From: G963667075 sp963667075
GTDB taxonomy: Bacteria > Pseudomonadota > Alphaproteobacteria > Micavibrionales > Micavibrionaceae
Length of the DNA stretch: 64,000 bases
Direction of reading: 5' to 3'
Assembly (NCBI GenBank): GCA_963667075.1
Contig: OY762938.1
Location: forward strand, 1,488,001 to 1,552,000
Under the pieces are notes generated by a model, which did no database searches, had not been told where the DNA came from, and was given only the letters and a program-made list of their open reading frames with translations. Shown one piece after another: positions 51,549 to 59,977 of the stretch. Within the stretch, counting starts at the first letter, position 1, and each line of letters starts with the position of its first letter. The position numbers and the translations under genes were made by a program.

Positions 51549-51749
51549 ATGAATATCGACCGTATTATGTTTGCTTTTGCTGGCTCTATGGTTCTTTTAA
51601 GCTTGGGGCTGGGCTATTATGTGCATGAAGGTTTTTTCGTGCTTACGGCTTTTGTTGGGCTGAATATGCTTCAGGCGGCCTTTACGGGTTTTTGTCCTGC
51701 GGCCACTATTCTTAAAAAAATTGGTTTTAAACCGGGAAACGCTTTTTAG
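51549..51749 (+). CDS. DUF2892-type small membrane protein
   Basis: A protein of 66 aa from MNIDRIMFAFAGSMV (SD AGGAGG at 51538). It has two hydrophobic segments with FVGLNMLQAAFTGFCPAATILKKIGF, the DUF2892 signature found at the C-terminus of E. coli YgaP, where it is fused to a rhodanese. A separate rhodanese is encoded at 56616, so the two halves of a YgaP-like function may be split in this cluster. A role in sulphide or thiosulphate handling is inferred. Confidence 0.8.
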   Translation: MNIDRIMFAFAGSMVLLSLGLGYYVHEGFFVLTAFVGLNMLQAAFTGFCPAATILKKIGFKPGNAF

Positions 51750-51764
51750 GGAGCTGTGAATTAT

Positions 51765-54368
51765 ATGGAAAAATTATCAACGGTCGCTGTTAAGCGTCCC
51801 AAAGTCTTTATGTCGTTGGCTGGGCTTATTAGCGTGCTTTTGCTTTTAGCCGTGGCTGTGCCGAGTCTGTTTCCTGACGCCGCGCCTTTTTTGCATGGGC
51901 TGCATATAGATACGGATCCTGAAAACATGCTCTCGGAAGAAGAGCCTGTACGCGTCTATCATAACGAGAAGAAAAAAGAGTTTTCCTTGAATGATATGAT
52001 TGTCGTTGGGGTGGTGAACGAAAAAGACGAACATGGCGTATTTAATGTTCGTTCTTTAAGCAACATCTATGCTTTGACCGATTTTGCCAAAAATATCTCA
52101 TGGGAAAATGATAAGGGACAGAGAGAAGGGGTTGTCTCTATTGATCTGATTGCGCCATCTCTTGTCGATAATATAGAACAGGACGGTCTGGGCACGGTGC
52201 GGTTTGAATGGCTTATGAAAGAGCCGCCAAAAACAGAAGATGAGGCGAAATCTATTGCAGAAAAAGCCGCTCGTTTGCCCTTTTTGAATAACACGCTGGT
52301 CTCAGGGGATAAAAAAGCGCTGGCTTTATACATTCCGATTACCTCTAAAAATATCAGTTACCGTGTGGCGTCTGAACTTCGCCGTAAAATTGCCGAATTT
52401 AATGGAAACGATACGTACCATATAACTGGTATGCCGATTGCTCAGGATACGTTTGGCGTAGAAATGTTTAAACAGATGGCAATTTCTGCGCCGCTGGCTA
52501 TGTTATTGATTTTTCTTTTGATGTGGTGGTTTTTTAAGAAGGTAACGCTTGTTATATCGCCGATGGTCGTGGCACTGGTCTCTGTTATTTGCACGATGGG
52601 ATTGCTTATTACAACAGGTCATACGGTTCACATTATGAGTTCTATGATTCCTGTGTTCATTATGCCGATTGCGGTGCTGGATTCTGTCCATATTCTGTCT
52701 GACTTTTTTGATCGTTATCCTATGTTTAAAGACAGGAAGAAGACGATTGATCACATCATGGAAGAGCTCTCAAAGCCTATGTTGTTTACCTCTTTAACGA
52801 CTGCGGCCGGTTTTGGGTCTCTTGCTTTTACGCCTATTCCGCCGGTTCAGGTGTTTGGTATCTTTATCGCGATTGGTGTTGTGTTCGCCTGGTTTTTTAC
52901 TGTTACGCTTATGCCGGCTTATATCATGCTGATGTCAGAGGAGTCTCTTTCTGGATTCGGGATGGATCACACAGATGAGGCCGCGGAGAATAAAGGTGTT
53001 CTGGCAAAAATACTGAACGCAACAGGGCGTATGACTTATACCTATGCGCGGCTTTTGATTCTGGGCACATTGGTGCTGGGTGCTGTTTCTCTCTACGGTA
53101 TGAGCAAGATTGAAATTAACGACAATCCTGTGAAATGGTTTGAAAAATCTCATGATATAAGGATCGCTGATCAGGCTTTGAACAAGCGTTTTGCCGGAAC
53201 ATACATGGCTTATCTCGTTGTAAAACCAACGGCTGATCCGGCAGCTTCTCTCAAAGAAACACTAATGATGCGGTTGAAGGCATCTGATAATGCTTATGCG
53301 CAAGAGATTCTGGCTCAGTTGCAAGAGGGAACGCTGACGCCCGGTACGTTAAAAGACTATATTCTTGAGAAACAGGAAGAAGCCGAAACGGATGAAGTCT
53401 GGATGGCTTTGGATGATCTGATGGCTCTGGTTGATGCGGTCGAAGGGGAGGGCCAGACCTTCAAGCGGCCTGACATGCTGGGTTATGTTGAGAAACTGCA
53501 ATCCTATCTTTTGGAGACAGGATTAGTCGGTAAAAGCAATGGGTTACCTGATATTGTTAAAACGATCCATCGTGAATTGTTTTTAGGGGAAGATGAGGCT
53601 TATCGCATCCCTGATACGCAAAATGCGATCGCACAGACATTGATGACGTATCAGAATTCTCACAGGCCGGAGGACCTTTGGCACTTTACAACGCCTTCTT
53701 ATGACAAGACCGTTTTGTGGATTCAGTTGAAAAGTGGCGATAATAAGGATACCAGAAAGCTGATTGATGCCGTTGACGCGTTTTTTAAAGATAATGCGGC
53801 ACCTGTAGAGGTTGAGCATAACTGGTTCGGTCTGACTTATATTAATGTCATATGGCAGGAGAAAATGGTAACCGGCATGCTGGAAGCGTTTGCGGGCAGC
53901 TTTGTTATCGTGCTGGTTATGATGATTTTCCTGTTCCGTTCTTTCTGGTGGGGGCTTCTGAGTATGATTCCTTTAACCGTTACGATTGCATTCATCTACG
54001 GTATTATAGGGCTGATTGGAAAAGACTATGATATGCCAGTAGCTGTGTTGTCATCGCTCAGTTTGGGGCTGGCTGTGGATTATGCTATTCACTTTTTGGC
54101 CAGAAGCCGTGAGATGGCAAAACAGTACGGCACATGGCAGGAAACACTTACCCACGTGTTCGGGGAACCGGCTCGTGCGATTGCCCGTAATGTGATTGTT
54201 ATTGGTATTGGCTTTATGCCGCTGCTGGCTGCGCCGCTGGTGCCGTACCAGACCGTTGGTTTCTTTATTTCAGCTATCTTGCTTTTTGCAGGCATAGCGA
54301 CTTTAATCATCCTGCCATCTTTAATGACAGTGATGGAAAAACTACTTTTTAGAACGTCCAAAAACTAA
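51765..54368 (+). CDS. MMPL/RND-superfamily exporter
   Basis: A membrane transporter of 867 aa from MEKLSTVAVKRPKVFM (ATG 51765, SD GGGAG; the GTG at 51756 is too close to the SD). It has about 12 membrane segments in two groups of six, each with one large periplasmic domain. The second segment groups show the SSD-like motifs FIMPIAVLDSVHILSDFFDRYP and VLSSLSLGLAVDYAIHFLARSRE. This branch (predicted exporters of the RND superfamily) is often encoded beside a LolA-like protein, as here, suggesting lipid or hydrophobic cargo. Confidence 0.9.
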   Translation: MEKLSTVAVKRPKVFMSLAGLISVLLLLAVAVPSLFPDAAPFLHGLHIDTDPENMLSEEEPVRVYHNEKKKEFSLNDMIVVGVVNEKDEHGVFNVRSLSNIYALTDFAKNISWENDKGQREGVVSIDLIAPSLVDNIEQDGLGTVRFEWLMKEPPKTEDEAKSIAEKAARLPFLNNTLVSGDKKALALYIPITSKNISYRVASELRRKIAEFNGNDTYHITGMPIAQDTFGVEMFKQMAISAPLAMLLIFLLMWWFFKKVTLVISPMVVALVSVICTMGLLITTGHTVHIMSSMIPVFIMPIAVLDSVHILSDFFDRYPMFKDRKKTIDHIMEELSKPMLFTSLTTAAGFGSLAFTPIPPVQVFGIFIAIGVVFAWFFTVTLMPAYIMLMSEESLSGFGMDHTDEAAENKGVLAKILNATGRMTYTYARLLILGTLVLGAVSLYGMSKIEINDNPVKWFEKSHDIRIADQALNKRFAGTYMAYLVVKPTADPAASLKETLMMRLKASDNAYAQEILAQLQEGTLTPGTLKDYILEKQEEAETDEVWMALDDLMALVDAVEGEGQTFKRPDMLGYVEKLQSYLLETGLVGKSNGLPDIVKTIHRELFLGEDEAYRIPDTQNAIAQTLMTYQNSHRPEDLWHFTTPSYDKTVLWIQLKSGDNKDTRKLIDAVDAFFKDNAAPVEVEHNWFGLTYINVIWQEKMVTGMLEAFAGSFVIVLVMMIFLFRSFWWGLLSMIPLTVTIAFIYGIIGLIGKDYDMPVAVLSSLSLGLAVDYAIHFLARSREMAKQYGTWQETLTHVFGEPARAIARNVIVIGIGFMPLLAAPLVPYQTVGFFISAILLFAGIATLIILPSLMTVMEKLLFRTSKN

Positions 54369-54384
54369 TGAAAGGACAAAAACC

Positions 54385-55173
54385 ATGAGAAAGCTGTTTT
54401 TATCTGCTCTGTTGAGTGTTTCGTTTATCGCGCCTGCATTTGCCGCGGATGTGAATGAGATTGTGAAAAAGGCTAATCACGTGTCCTATTACAAGGGACA
54501 GGACGGCAAAGCCCGTGTGGATATGGTGATTACGGATTCACAAGGGCGCGAACGGAACAAAAGTTTCGTTATTTTGCGCAAAGATATCGGCCCGGACGAG
54601 GAAGATGGGGCGCAAAAATTCTATGTATTCTTTAATCGTCCGGCGGATGTGAACAAGACCGCTTTTATGGTTTGGAAACATATCGGGGCTGATGATGATC
54701 GCTGGCTTTATCTGCCGGCCCTTGATCTGGTAAAGCGTATTGCGGCGACGGATGAGCGCACAAGCTTTGTTGGCTCTCATTTCTTTTATGAAGATGTGTC
54801 TGGCCGGAACCCGGAAGAAGACACGCACACGCTTTTGGAAGAAACGGATAATTACTACATCGTAAAAAGCGTGCCCAAAAAGCCTGAGCTGGTTGAATTT
54901 GGTTATTACAAGAACTTCATTCACAAAACATCATTCCTGCCTGTGAAATCAGAATTCTATGACAAAAAGGGTGAAAAATACCGCGAATATATGGCCGAAA
55001 AAGTGGAAGAGATCCAAGGTCATCAAACGATAACAAAAGCGCGTGTGAAGGATTTGCTGTCAGGTGGGGAGACCACCCTATCCTACAACATGGTGAAGTA
55101 CGATGTAGGCTTGCCTGAAGATATCTTTACTGAACGCTATTTACGAAGCGCGCCGCGTGAGTATTTGCGCTAG
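54385..55173 (+). CDS. LolA-like outer-membrane lipoprotein-sorting protein
   Basis: A protein of 262 aa with a Sec signal peptide (MRKLFLSALLSVSFIAPAFA). The mature part has the LolA/LppX-like half-barrel pattern: VDMVITDSQGRERNKSFVILRK, WLYLPALDLVKRI and HFFYEDVSGRNPEEDTH. Such proteins carry lipids or lipoproteins across the periplasm. It sits between the MMPL exporter (16 bp upstream) and a porin (22 bp downstream), which fits a relay from the inner to the outer membrane. The cargo is unknown. Confidence 0.85.
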   Translation: MRKLFLSALLSVSFIAPAFAADVNEIVKKANHVSYYKGQDGKARVDMVITDSQGRERNKSFVILRKDIGPDEEDGAQKFYVFFNRPADVNKTAFMVWKHIGADDDRWLYLPALDLVKRIAATDERTSFVGSHFFYEDVSGRNPEEDTHTLLEETDNYYIVKSVPKKPELVEFGYYKNFIHKTSFLPVKSEFYDKKGEKYREYMAEKVEEIQGHQTITKARVKDLLSGGETTLSYNMVKYDVGLPEDIFTERYLRSAPREYLR

Positions 55174-55195
55174 TTGAGATAAGGGGACGTAAAAA

Positions 55196-56590
55196 ATGAA
55201 ACGATTTTTGACATTTTTTTGCGCGGCACTGGTTTGTTCTTCTGTGTCCTACGGAGAAGAGCCCGCTCTGCCGCTTGGTCTTGGCGGGCCTGTAGAAAGT
55301 AGTGAGCCGGCCTTGCCTATGGGATTGGACGAGACGCCGATGTCTCAAAGCGAAGAGAGATTGTTTGCAAATACGACAAAGGCTTCTCTGCCCTTTGATT
55401 TATCCGGTTTTATGGAGCTGCGCGCAGGGCACAGGAGTATGGCGACCGATCTTGAAAAAGATGTCTCAATAGGAGAAGCGCGCTTGCAGTTACAGGCCGA
55501 GAAGTATTGGGATTCCTTGAGTATACGTCTTACAACAGATTTCCTTTTTGACCCGGTTTATGATCGTCACGCGATTGATCTGGAAAAGGGAGAAGGCTTT
55601 GTGGATATTCGCGAAGCTTTTGTGAACTGGCGTGCTACGGATTTTATGGATCTGAAACTTGGACGGCAGATTCTGACTTGGGGGACAGGTGATCTGGCTT
55701 TCTTGAACGATCTTTTTCCAAAGGACTATAATTCCTTTTTTATTGGCCGGGATGAAGAGTACCTGAAAGCCCCGTCTGATGCGGTAAAGACAGGCCTGTT
55801 TTCTGAATGGGCCAATCTGGATGTGGTGTATTTGCCCAATTTTGATGCCAATCGTTATGCGGATGGCGGGCGTGTGTCTGTTTATAGTCCTCTCGCTGGC
55901 GGGCTTGTTGGCTCATCCAATCCCATGGATGTTGATCGCCGCGGCAAATGGTTTGATGAAGATGAATGGGCAGCGCGCCTCTACCGCAATTTCGGTGCTT
56001 ACGAGACCGCTTTATATGGTTATTACGGTTACTGGAAGAATCCTCAAGGACTGGAACCTGCTGAGAACAGGGCGTTTTTTCCGCCTCTTGCCGTTTATGG
56101 CGCGAGTGTTCGGGGACCGGTCTATAAAGGGATAGGAAATCTCGAAACGGCCTATTACGACAGTCGCAGTGACAGGGACGGGGACAACCCTCTTATCCCG
56201 AACGATCAGTTTCGTTTTCTGGCAGGCTATGAACAGGAAATAGCAAAAGAGTTTATAGCCGGTGTTCAATATAATCTGGAACATATGATGGATTATGACG
56301 ATCTGACGCGTACGGCTATGCCGGGGCCAAGGCCGGAAGAGGACAGACATATTGTGACATTCCGCTTGACAAAGCAGCTTTTGAACCAGAATTTAACCCT
56401 TTCATTGTTTAATTTTTATTGTGTAACCGAGCGTGATGGTTACACACGGCCAAAGATAAATTATAAGCTGGATGATAACTGGACATTCGAAGCCGGAGGG
56501 AACATATTCTACGGAGAAAGCAGAGATACCTTCTTTGGTCAGCTGGAGGATAACACAAACGCATATGTTAGTATTCGATACTCTTTTTAA
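55196..56590 (+). CDS. Outer-membrane beta-barrel protein (porin-like)
   Basis: A protein of 464 aa with a Sec signal peptide (MKRFLTFFCAALVCSSVSYG). Amphipathic beta-strands alternate throughout (SIGEARLQLQAEKYWDSL, FMDLKLGRQILTWGTGDLAFL), and the C-terminus ends VSIRYSF, the BAM recognition motif with a terminal Phe. Part resembles DUF1302/alginate-export-like porins. It is encoded third in the MMPL, LolA-like, porin series and could be the outer-membrane exit or insertion site. Confidence 0.85.
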   Translation: MKRFLTFFCAALVCSSVSYGEEPALPLGLGGPVESSEPALPMGLDETPMSQSEERLFANTTKASLPFDLSGFMELRAGHRSMATDLEKDVSIGEARLQLQAEKYWDSLSIRLTTDFLFDPVYDRHAIDLEKGEGFVDIREAFVNWRATDFMDLKLGRQILTWGTGDLAFLNDLFPKDYNSFFIGRDEEYLKAPSDAVKTGLFSEWANLDVVYLPNFDANRYADGGRVSVYSPLAGGLVGSSNPMDVDRRGKWFDEDEWAARLYRNFGAYETALYGYYGYWKNPQGLEPAENRAFFPPLAVYGASVRGPVYKGIGNLETAYYDSRSDRDGDNPLIPNDQFRFLAGYEQEIAKEFIAGVQYNLEHMMDYDDLTRTAMPGPRPEEDRHIVTFRLTKQLLNQNLTLSLFNFYCVTERDGYTRPKINYKLDDNWTFEAGGNIFYGESRDTFFGQLEDNTNAYVSIRYSF

Positions 56591-56615
56591 GAGAAAAAAA
56601 GGTAGCACAAAAAAA

Positions 56616-56933
56616 ATGGAGAACATTGATTCTAAGACGTTGAAAATGCTTCTTAAACAAGAAGAGATTCTCCTCGTTGATGTTCGTGAAGAACATGAGT
56701 ATGCAAAAGCTTATATTGAAGGAACGATACTTATTCCGTTATCATCTTTTCATGCATCGAAAGTTCCACCTTCGGTAGGAAAGAAAATTGTATTTTATTG
56801 CCGTTCAGGTATCCGAAGTCAGACTGCGTGCCGCGTATATTTAGAGAGTAATACTGGAGAGACGGTTTACAATCTGGTGGGAGGCATCAATGATTGGATT
56901 AAAGAAGGATACGATTATCTCAGTCTGGAATAA
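56616..56933 (+). CDS. Single-domain rhodanese
   Basis: A sulfurtransferase of 105 aa from MENIDSKTLKMLLKQE (56616); the longer frame overlaps the porin gene. It has LLVDVREEHEYAKAYIEGTILIP, the active-site loop YCRSGIRSQTAC (Cys persulphide) and VYNLVGGINDWIKEGY. It probably carries sulphane sulphur, and shares a cluster with a DUF2892 protein, its partner in YgaP-type fusions. It overlaps the following haem-protein gene by 44 bp. Confidence 0.9.
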   Translation: MENIDSKTLKMLLKQEEILLVDVREEHEYAKAYIEGTILIPLSSFHASKVPPSVGKKIVFYCRSGIRSQTACRVYLESNTGETVYNLVGGINDWIKEGYDYLSLE

Positions 56934-57513
56934 TGTTGTTGTTCTGGTTTTAATTCTTTTGTTTGTTTTCTTGTCTTTTGATCTTTCTTATGCTCAGGCC
57001 TTGCATGATGCGGAATCCTGTGACTTAAAGAAAAGCAAGGAGGCCGTGAATGTCTATACAGGTCTTATCGACCATACCCTTGAGAATGTTTTGAAAGAGA
57101 TACCACCTCATGCCGCGTTAAGCGTTTGTTCCAGACAGGCGCCGCGATTTGCCGAGATATTGTCCAAAAGCCGGGCTATAATTATAAAGCGGATTGGCTT
57201 AAAGAGAAAAAATCCTGATATGATGCCTGATAGTTGGGAAGAAACGGTTCTCAAACAATTCGAAGCGCAAAAAGAGCAGCACAAGCCAGACGCCATACTG
57301 GAATATCATGAGAATAGCGAAGATTTTTTTCGATATGCCAGAGGTATCTATATGAAAAAAGCTTGTATTTCCTGTCATGGGGGAAATCTGGACCCCGCTG
57401 TTGAAAAGCAAATAGGGGCATATTACTTTCAAGAGGATCCGGCAGAGTTTTCCGAAGGTGATTTCATGGGGATTATATCCGTTAAGATACCGCATGAAGA
57501 ACATAGAAATTAA
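56890..57513 (+). CDS. DUF3365 haem-binding protein
   Basis: A protein of 207 aa with an N-terminal signal anchor (VVVLVLILLFVFLSFDLSYAQ). The periplasmic part is a DUF3365/Tll0287-like domain with one c-type haem site, CISCH (about residue 158-162), after ALSVCSRQAPRFAE and FFRYARGIYMKK. The start at 56890 is supported by GGGAGG although it lies 44 bp inside the rhodanese frame. It may be a redox sensor or electron carrier for sulphur chemistry in this cluster. Covalent haem attachment would need the cytochrome c maturation system, which is not in the window. Confidence 0.82.
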   Translation: MIGLKKDTIISVWNNVVVLVLILLFVFLSFDLSYAQALHDAESCDLKKSKEAVNVYTGLIDHTLENVLKEIPPHAALSVCSRQAPRFAEILSKSRAIIIKRIGLKRKNPDMMPDSWEETVLKQFEAQKEQHKPDAILEYHENSEDFFRYARGIYMKKACISCHGGNLDPAVEKQIGAYYFQEDPAEFSEGDFMGIISVKIPHEEHRN

Positions 57514-57521
57514 TACTGTGT

Positions 57522-58433
57522 TTAAGCTACCCAGCTATGTCCTTCTTGTCCGTGGTAGAAGCCATTTGAAAAGGGCGCGTCAAAGCCTGTTCCTTTCAAG
57601 TCATTGATGGCGGTTTCAGCTTCTGTTTTTCTGTCCAGAACATCACGGAAGATTTTGGCGACATGCACCATATCACTGGTTTGTGGAGATAGACGAAAAC
57701 GGGATACGCCAAAGTTTTGCATTTCTGCCAGTTCCTGAGAAAGGTTCAGGCAGGTGTGCGACATGGTTTGAATACCGTTGACGGTGAGGAACGCTTCCTT
57801 GTTCAGGGTTTCCAGATCCATACCGTCAGGGTGTTTTTTGCACACAAACTGGCAGTTATCTTTGGTCAGTCCTTCGGCACGGGCATGATAGCAGCGGGCT
57901 GACAGTGCCAGTGGGGTACGCCCATAGACCTGAGTTTCAATCTCTATTTTTTCTTCTTTTGCTCTTTTTACTATGGCCTTAATAGAGGCAGAGGAAAGCT
58001 CATACGGGAGACATATGCTTTTGGCTCCTTTTAAGGCCATGTAGGAAAGGGTGTCCTCATTGTAGACATTCAGGAAAGGCCCGATTGTATGCGGCTGGCC
58101 TCTTAAGTGAAAGAGGGCTGACATATCGTTGGCTTCGATGGTCAGGTCTTTTTGCTGCGCAAGATCACGAACAGACTGTGCTTCGCGCTTGTTCATGACC
58201 ATAGAAAGCGTCGAAAAAATAACGTCTTTCCCGCCTTTATTTAAACGCTCTACGACGTCTGGCAGATGTGCATCAAAAAACGGGGCCCGTTTTGAGCAGA
58301 CGACTTCACCGAGATAAACAATATCGACAGGAGCCTCATCCGCGATTCTGAAATAGAAATCTCGCCAGTACGTTGGTTCCCAGTTAAAAAGAAGAGGGCC
58401 GAGTGTGAGTTTGCTTATAGCTTTTACCGCCAT
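57522..58433 (-). CDS. ubiV: Oxygen-independent ubiquinone hydroxylation protein UbiV
   Basis: A U32-family iron-sulphur protein of 303 aa. It starts MAVKAISKLTLGPLLFNWEP and has the family cysteines: one in GEVVCSKRAPFFD and three in ARCYHARAEGLTKDNCQFVCKKH, the four-Cys set that binds a [4Fe-4S] cluster in UbiV. Together with UbiU it hydroxylates the ubiquinone ring without oxygen, using prephenate as the oxygen donor in E. coli. It overlaps ubiU by 10 bp. Confidence 0.93.
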   Translation of the reverse strand: MAVKAISKLTLGPLLFNWEPTYWRDFYFRIADEAPVDIVYLGEVVCSKRAPFFDAHLPDVVERLNKGGKDVIFSTLSMVMNKREAQSVRDLAQQKDLTIEANDMSALFHLRGQPHTIGPFLNVYNEDTLSYMALKGAKSICLPYELSSASIKAIVKRAKEEKIEIETQVYGRTPLALSARCYHARAEGLTKDNCQFVCKKHPDGMDLETLNKEAFLTVNGIQTMSHTCLNLSQELAEMQNFGVSRFRLSPQTSDMVHVAKIFRDVLDRKTEAETAINDLKGTGFDAPFSNGFYHGQEGHSWVA

Positions 58434-59413
58434 TTTTTCTTGTAGGCTCCCTGTGTTTCAGTTTGTCCTTCTGAAAGTGCTAAAAGCGCGCTTAAGTCGA
58501 GTGCACCGCCGGATTCCAGTGTGTCAACAGCCTGACGGAATGTGCTTACAACGCGCTGAACGTAGGCCTTGCTTCTTTGCCGGCCTTCTATTTTTAACGC
58601 AACAACGCCAGCCTCTTTTAGCTCAGGCAGCATGGTGGCGGCATTAAGGCTTGTCGGTTCTTCAAATATATAGCTTGTTTTGTTATTTACGTTAAAGCGT
58701 CCTTTGCATAGGGTCGGGTAGCCTGCATTTTCACCTTTTTTAAAACGATTGATCAGGAAAGTACCAAGAGAAGAGGTCAGATTGCCTTTTTCATCTTCGT
58801 CATAGCGCACATGACTGGCGGGTGAGCAAACACCGTTCATGTTAGGGGATTTTCCTGTGACATAAGAAGAAAGAGCGCAGCGTCCCTCTGCCATGACACA
58901 CAGACCGCCAAAGACAAAGACTTCTGTTTCGCAGTTAATGTTTTTATTAAGGGTGGCTATTTCCGGTATGGTTAGCACACGTGGCAGAACAACGCGTTTG
59001 ACGCCAAATTCTTCGCAATAAAATGATATGGCATCAGGATTTGAGGCAGAGGCCTGAACAGACAGGTGCAGGCGTAGATCTGGGTGTTTTCGTGCAACAT
59101 AATGCGCTAGTCCAATGTCGGCGACAATGACGGCATCGGCTTTTAAACGGGCGGTGTCATCAACGGCCTGATGCCAAAGCGCCATGTTTCCAGCTTCTGG
59201 ATAGGTGTTTATCGCAACATAGACGTGCTTTTTTCTCGTATGTGCATAGTCCAGCCCTTCTTCAAGCTCTTTTAAGTTAAAGTTCAGGCCGGGGAAATTT
59301 CTGGCATTGGTCTCATTGCGAAAGCCGACGTAAACGGTATCTGCGCCAGCCTCTATGGCTGTTTTCAGGGCGGTGGGGGTGCCGGCCGGGCAGACGAGTT
59401 CCATTTTGCTCAT
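58424..59413 (-). CDS. ubiU: Oxygen-independent ubiquinone hydroxylation protein UbiU
   Basis: A U32-family iron-sulphur protein of 329 aa, MSKMELVCPAGTPTALKTAIEAGADTVYVG. The cluster cysteines are in GGLCVMAEGRCALS, NGVCSPASHVRY and PTLCKGRFN. It is the partner of UbiV in anaerobic ring hydroxylation. It lies between ubiT (4-bp overlap) and ubiV, so the three are translated together. Confidence 0.94.
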   Translation of the reverse strand: MSKMELVCPAGTPTALKTAIEAGADTVYVGFRNETNARNFPGLNFNLKELEEGLDYAHTRKKHVYVAINTYPEAGNMALWHQAVDDTARLKADAVIVADIGLAHYVARKHPDLRLHLSVQASASNPDAISFYCEEFGVKRVVLPRVLTIPEIATLNKNINCETEVFVFGGLCVMAEGRCALSSYVTGKSPNMNGVCSPASHVRYDEDEKGNLTSSLGTFLINRFKKGENAGYPTLCKGRFNVNNKTSYIFEEPTSLNAATMLPELKEAGVVALKIEGRQRSKAYVQRVVSTFRQAVDTLESGGALDLSALLALSEGQTETQGAYKKKWR

Positions 59414-59913
59414 TTTGAGAAGGCCTTTTTCATGTGCGCAAGTCCTTTTTCTGCAAAGGCCAAAGGCATAGCAAGTGGCCCCAGCGCGCGCGAGATTTCT
59501 TCTATAAGGTTGATATCTATATCATCAATAGCATTGCGCAGGGCCAGCACAGCTTCTGTATCGCCTTCAATCATAAGGTCGCGAGAGAAAAATAGGGCGT
59601 CTCCATCCAGTTTTCCATCAATCAGATCTTTTAATTTCAAAAAAGTGCCTGAAATTGAGGCATCATACGCGACCTCATCTTTTGAGCGGTAGGGCAAGAG
59701 TCTCGGATAAGCGGAATCCGGTGCCAGCAGAAGCACAAAAGGCATGTCTGTAGGATCAACCAGAAAGCGTTTTCTTTGAAAGTCTCCCAGCCGTTCAAAA
59801 ATTTGAGGATGGCGCTCTGTTATCGTCGAGAGAACAAAGGACAGGACCGGTTTTAATAAAATTTCAGGACCTGCCGGGATCACGTCATGTACAAAAGAGG
59901 ATAGCTTTTTCAT
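59410..59913 (-). CDS. ubiT: SCP2-domain ubiquinone accessory factor UbiT
   Basis: A protein of 167 aa with an SCP2-like lipid-binding domain (about 60-155: FVLLLAPDSAYPRLLPYRS, LKLKDLIDGKLDGDALFFSRDLMIEGDTEAVLAL). UbiT binds the hydrophobic ubiquinone precursors for the anaerobic pathway, as UbiJ does aerobically. It heads the ubiTUV operon and is divergent from ubiD. Confidence 0.88.
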   Translation of the reverse strand: MKKLSSFVHDVIPAGPEILLKPVLSFVLSTITERHPQIFERLGDFQRKRFLVDPTDMPFVLLLAPDSAYPRLLPYRSKDEVAYDASISGTFLKLKDLIDGKLDGDALFFSRDLMIEGDTEAVLALRNAIDDIDINLIEEISRALGPLAMPLAFAEKGLAHMKKAFSK

Positions 59914-59977
59914 ACTGATATGTTTATCTGTTGTAAGAGCGTAAAGTCAATAAATTGCCCCTGATAAGGAGAATAAA

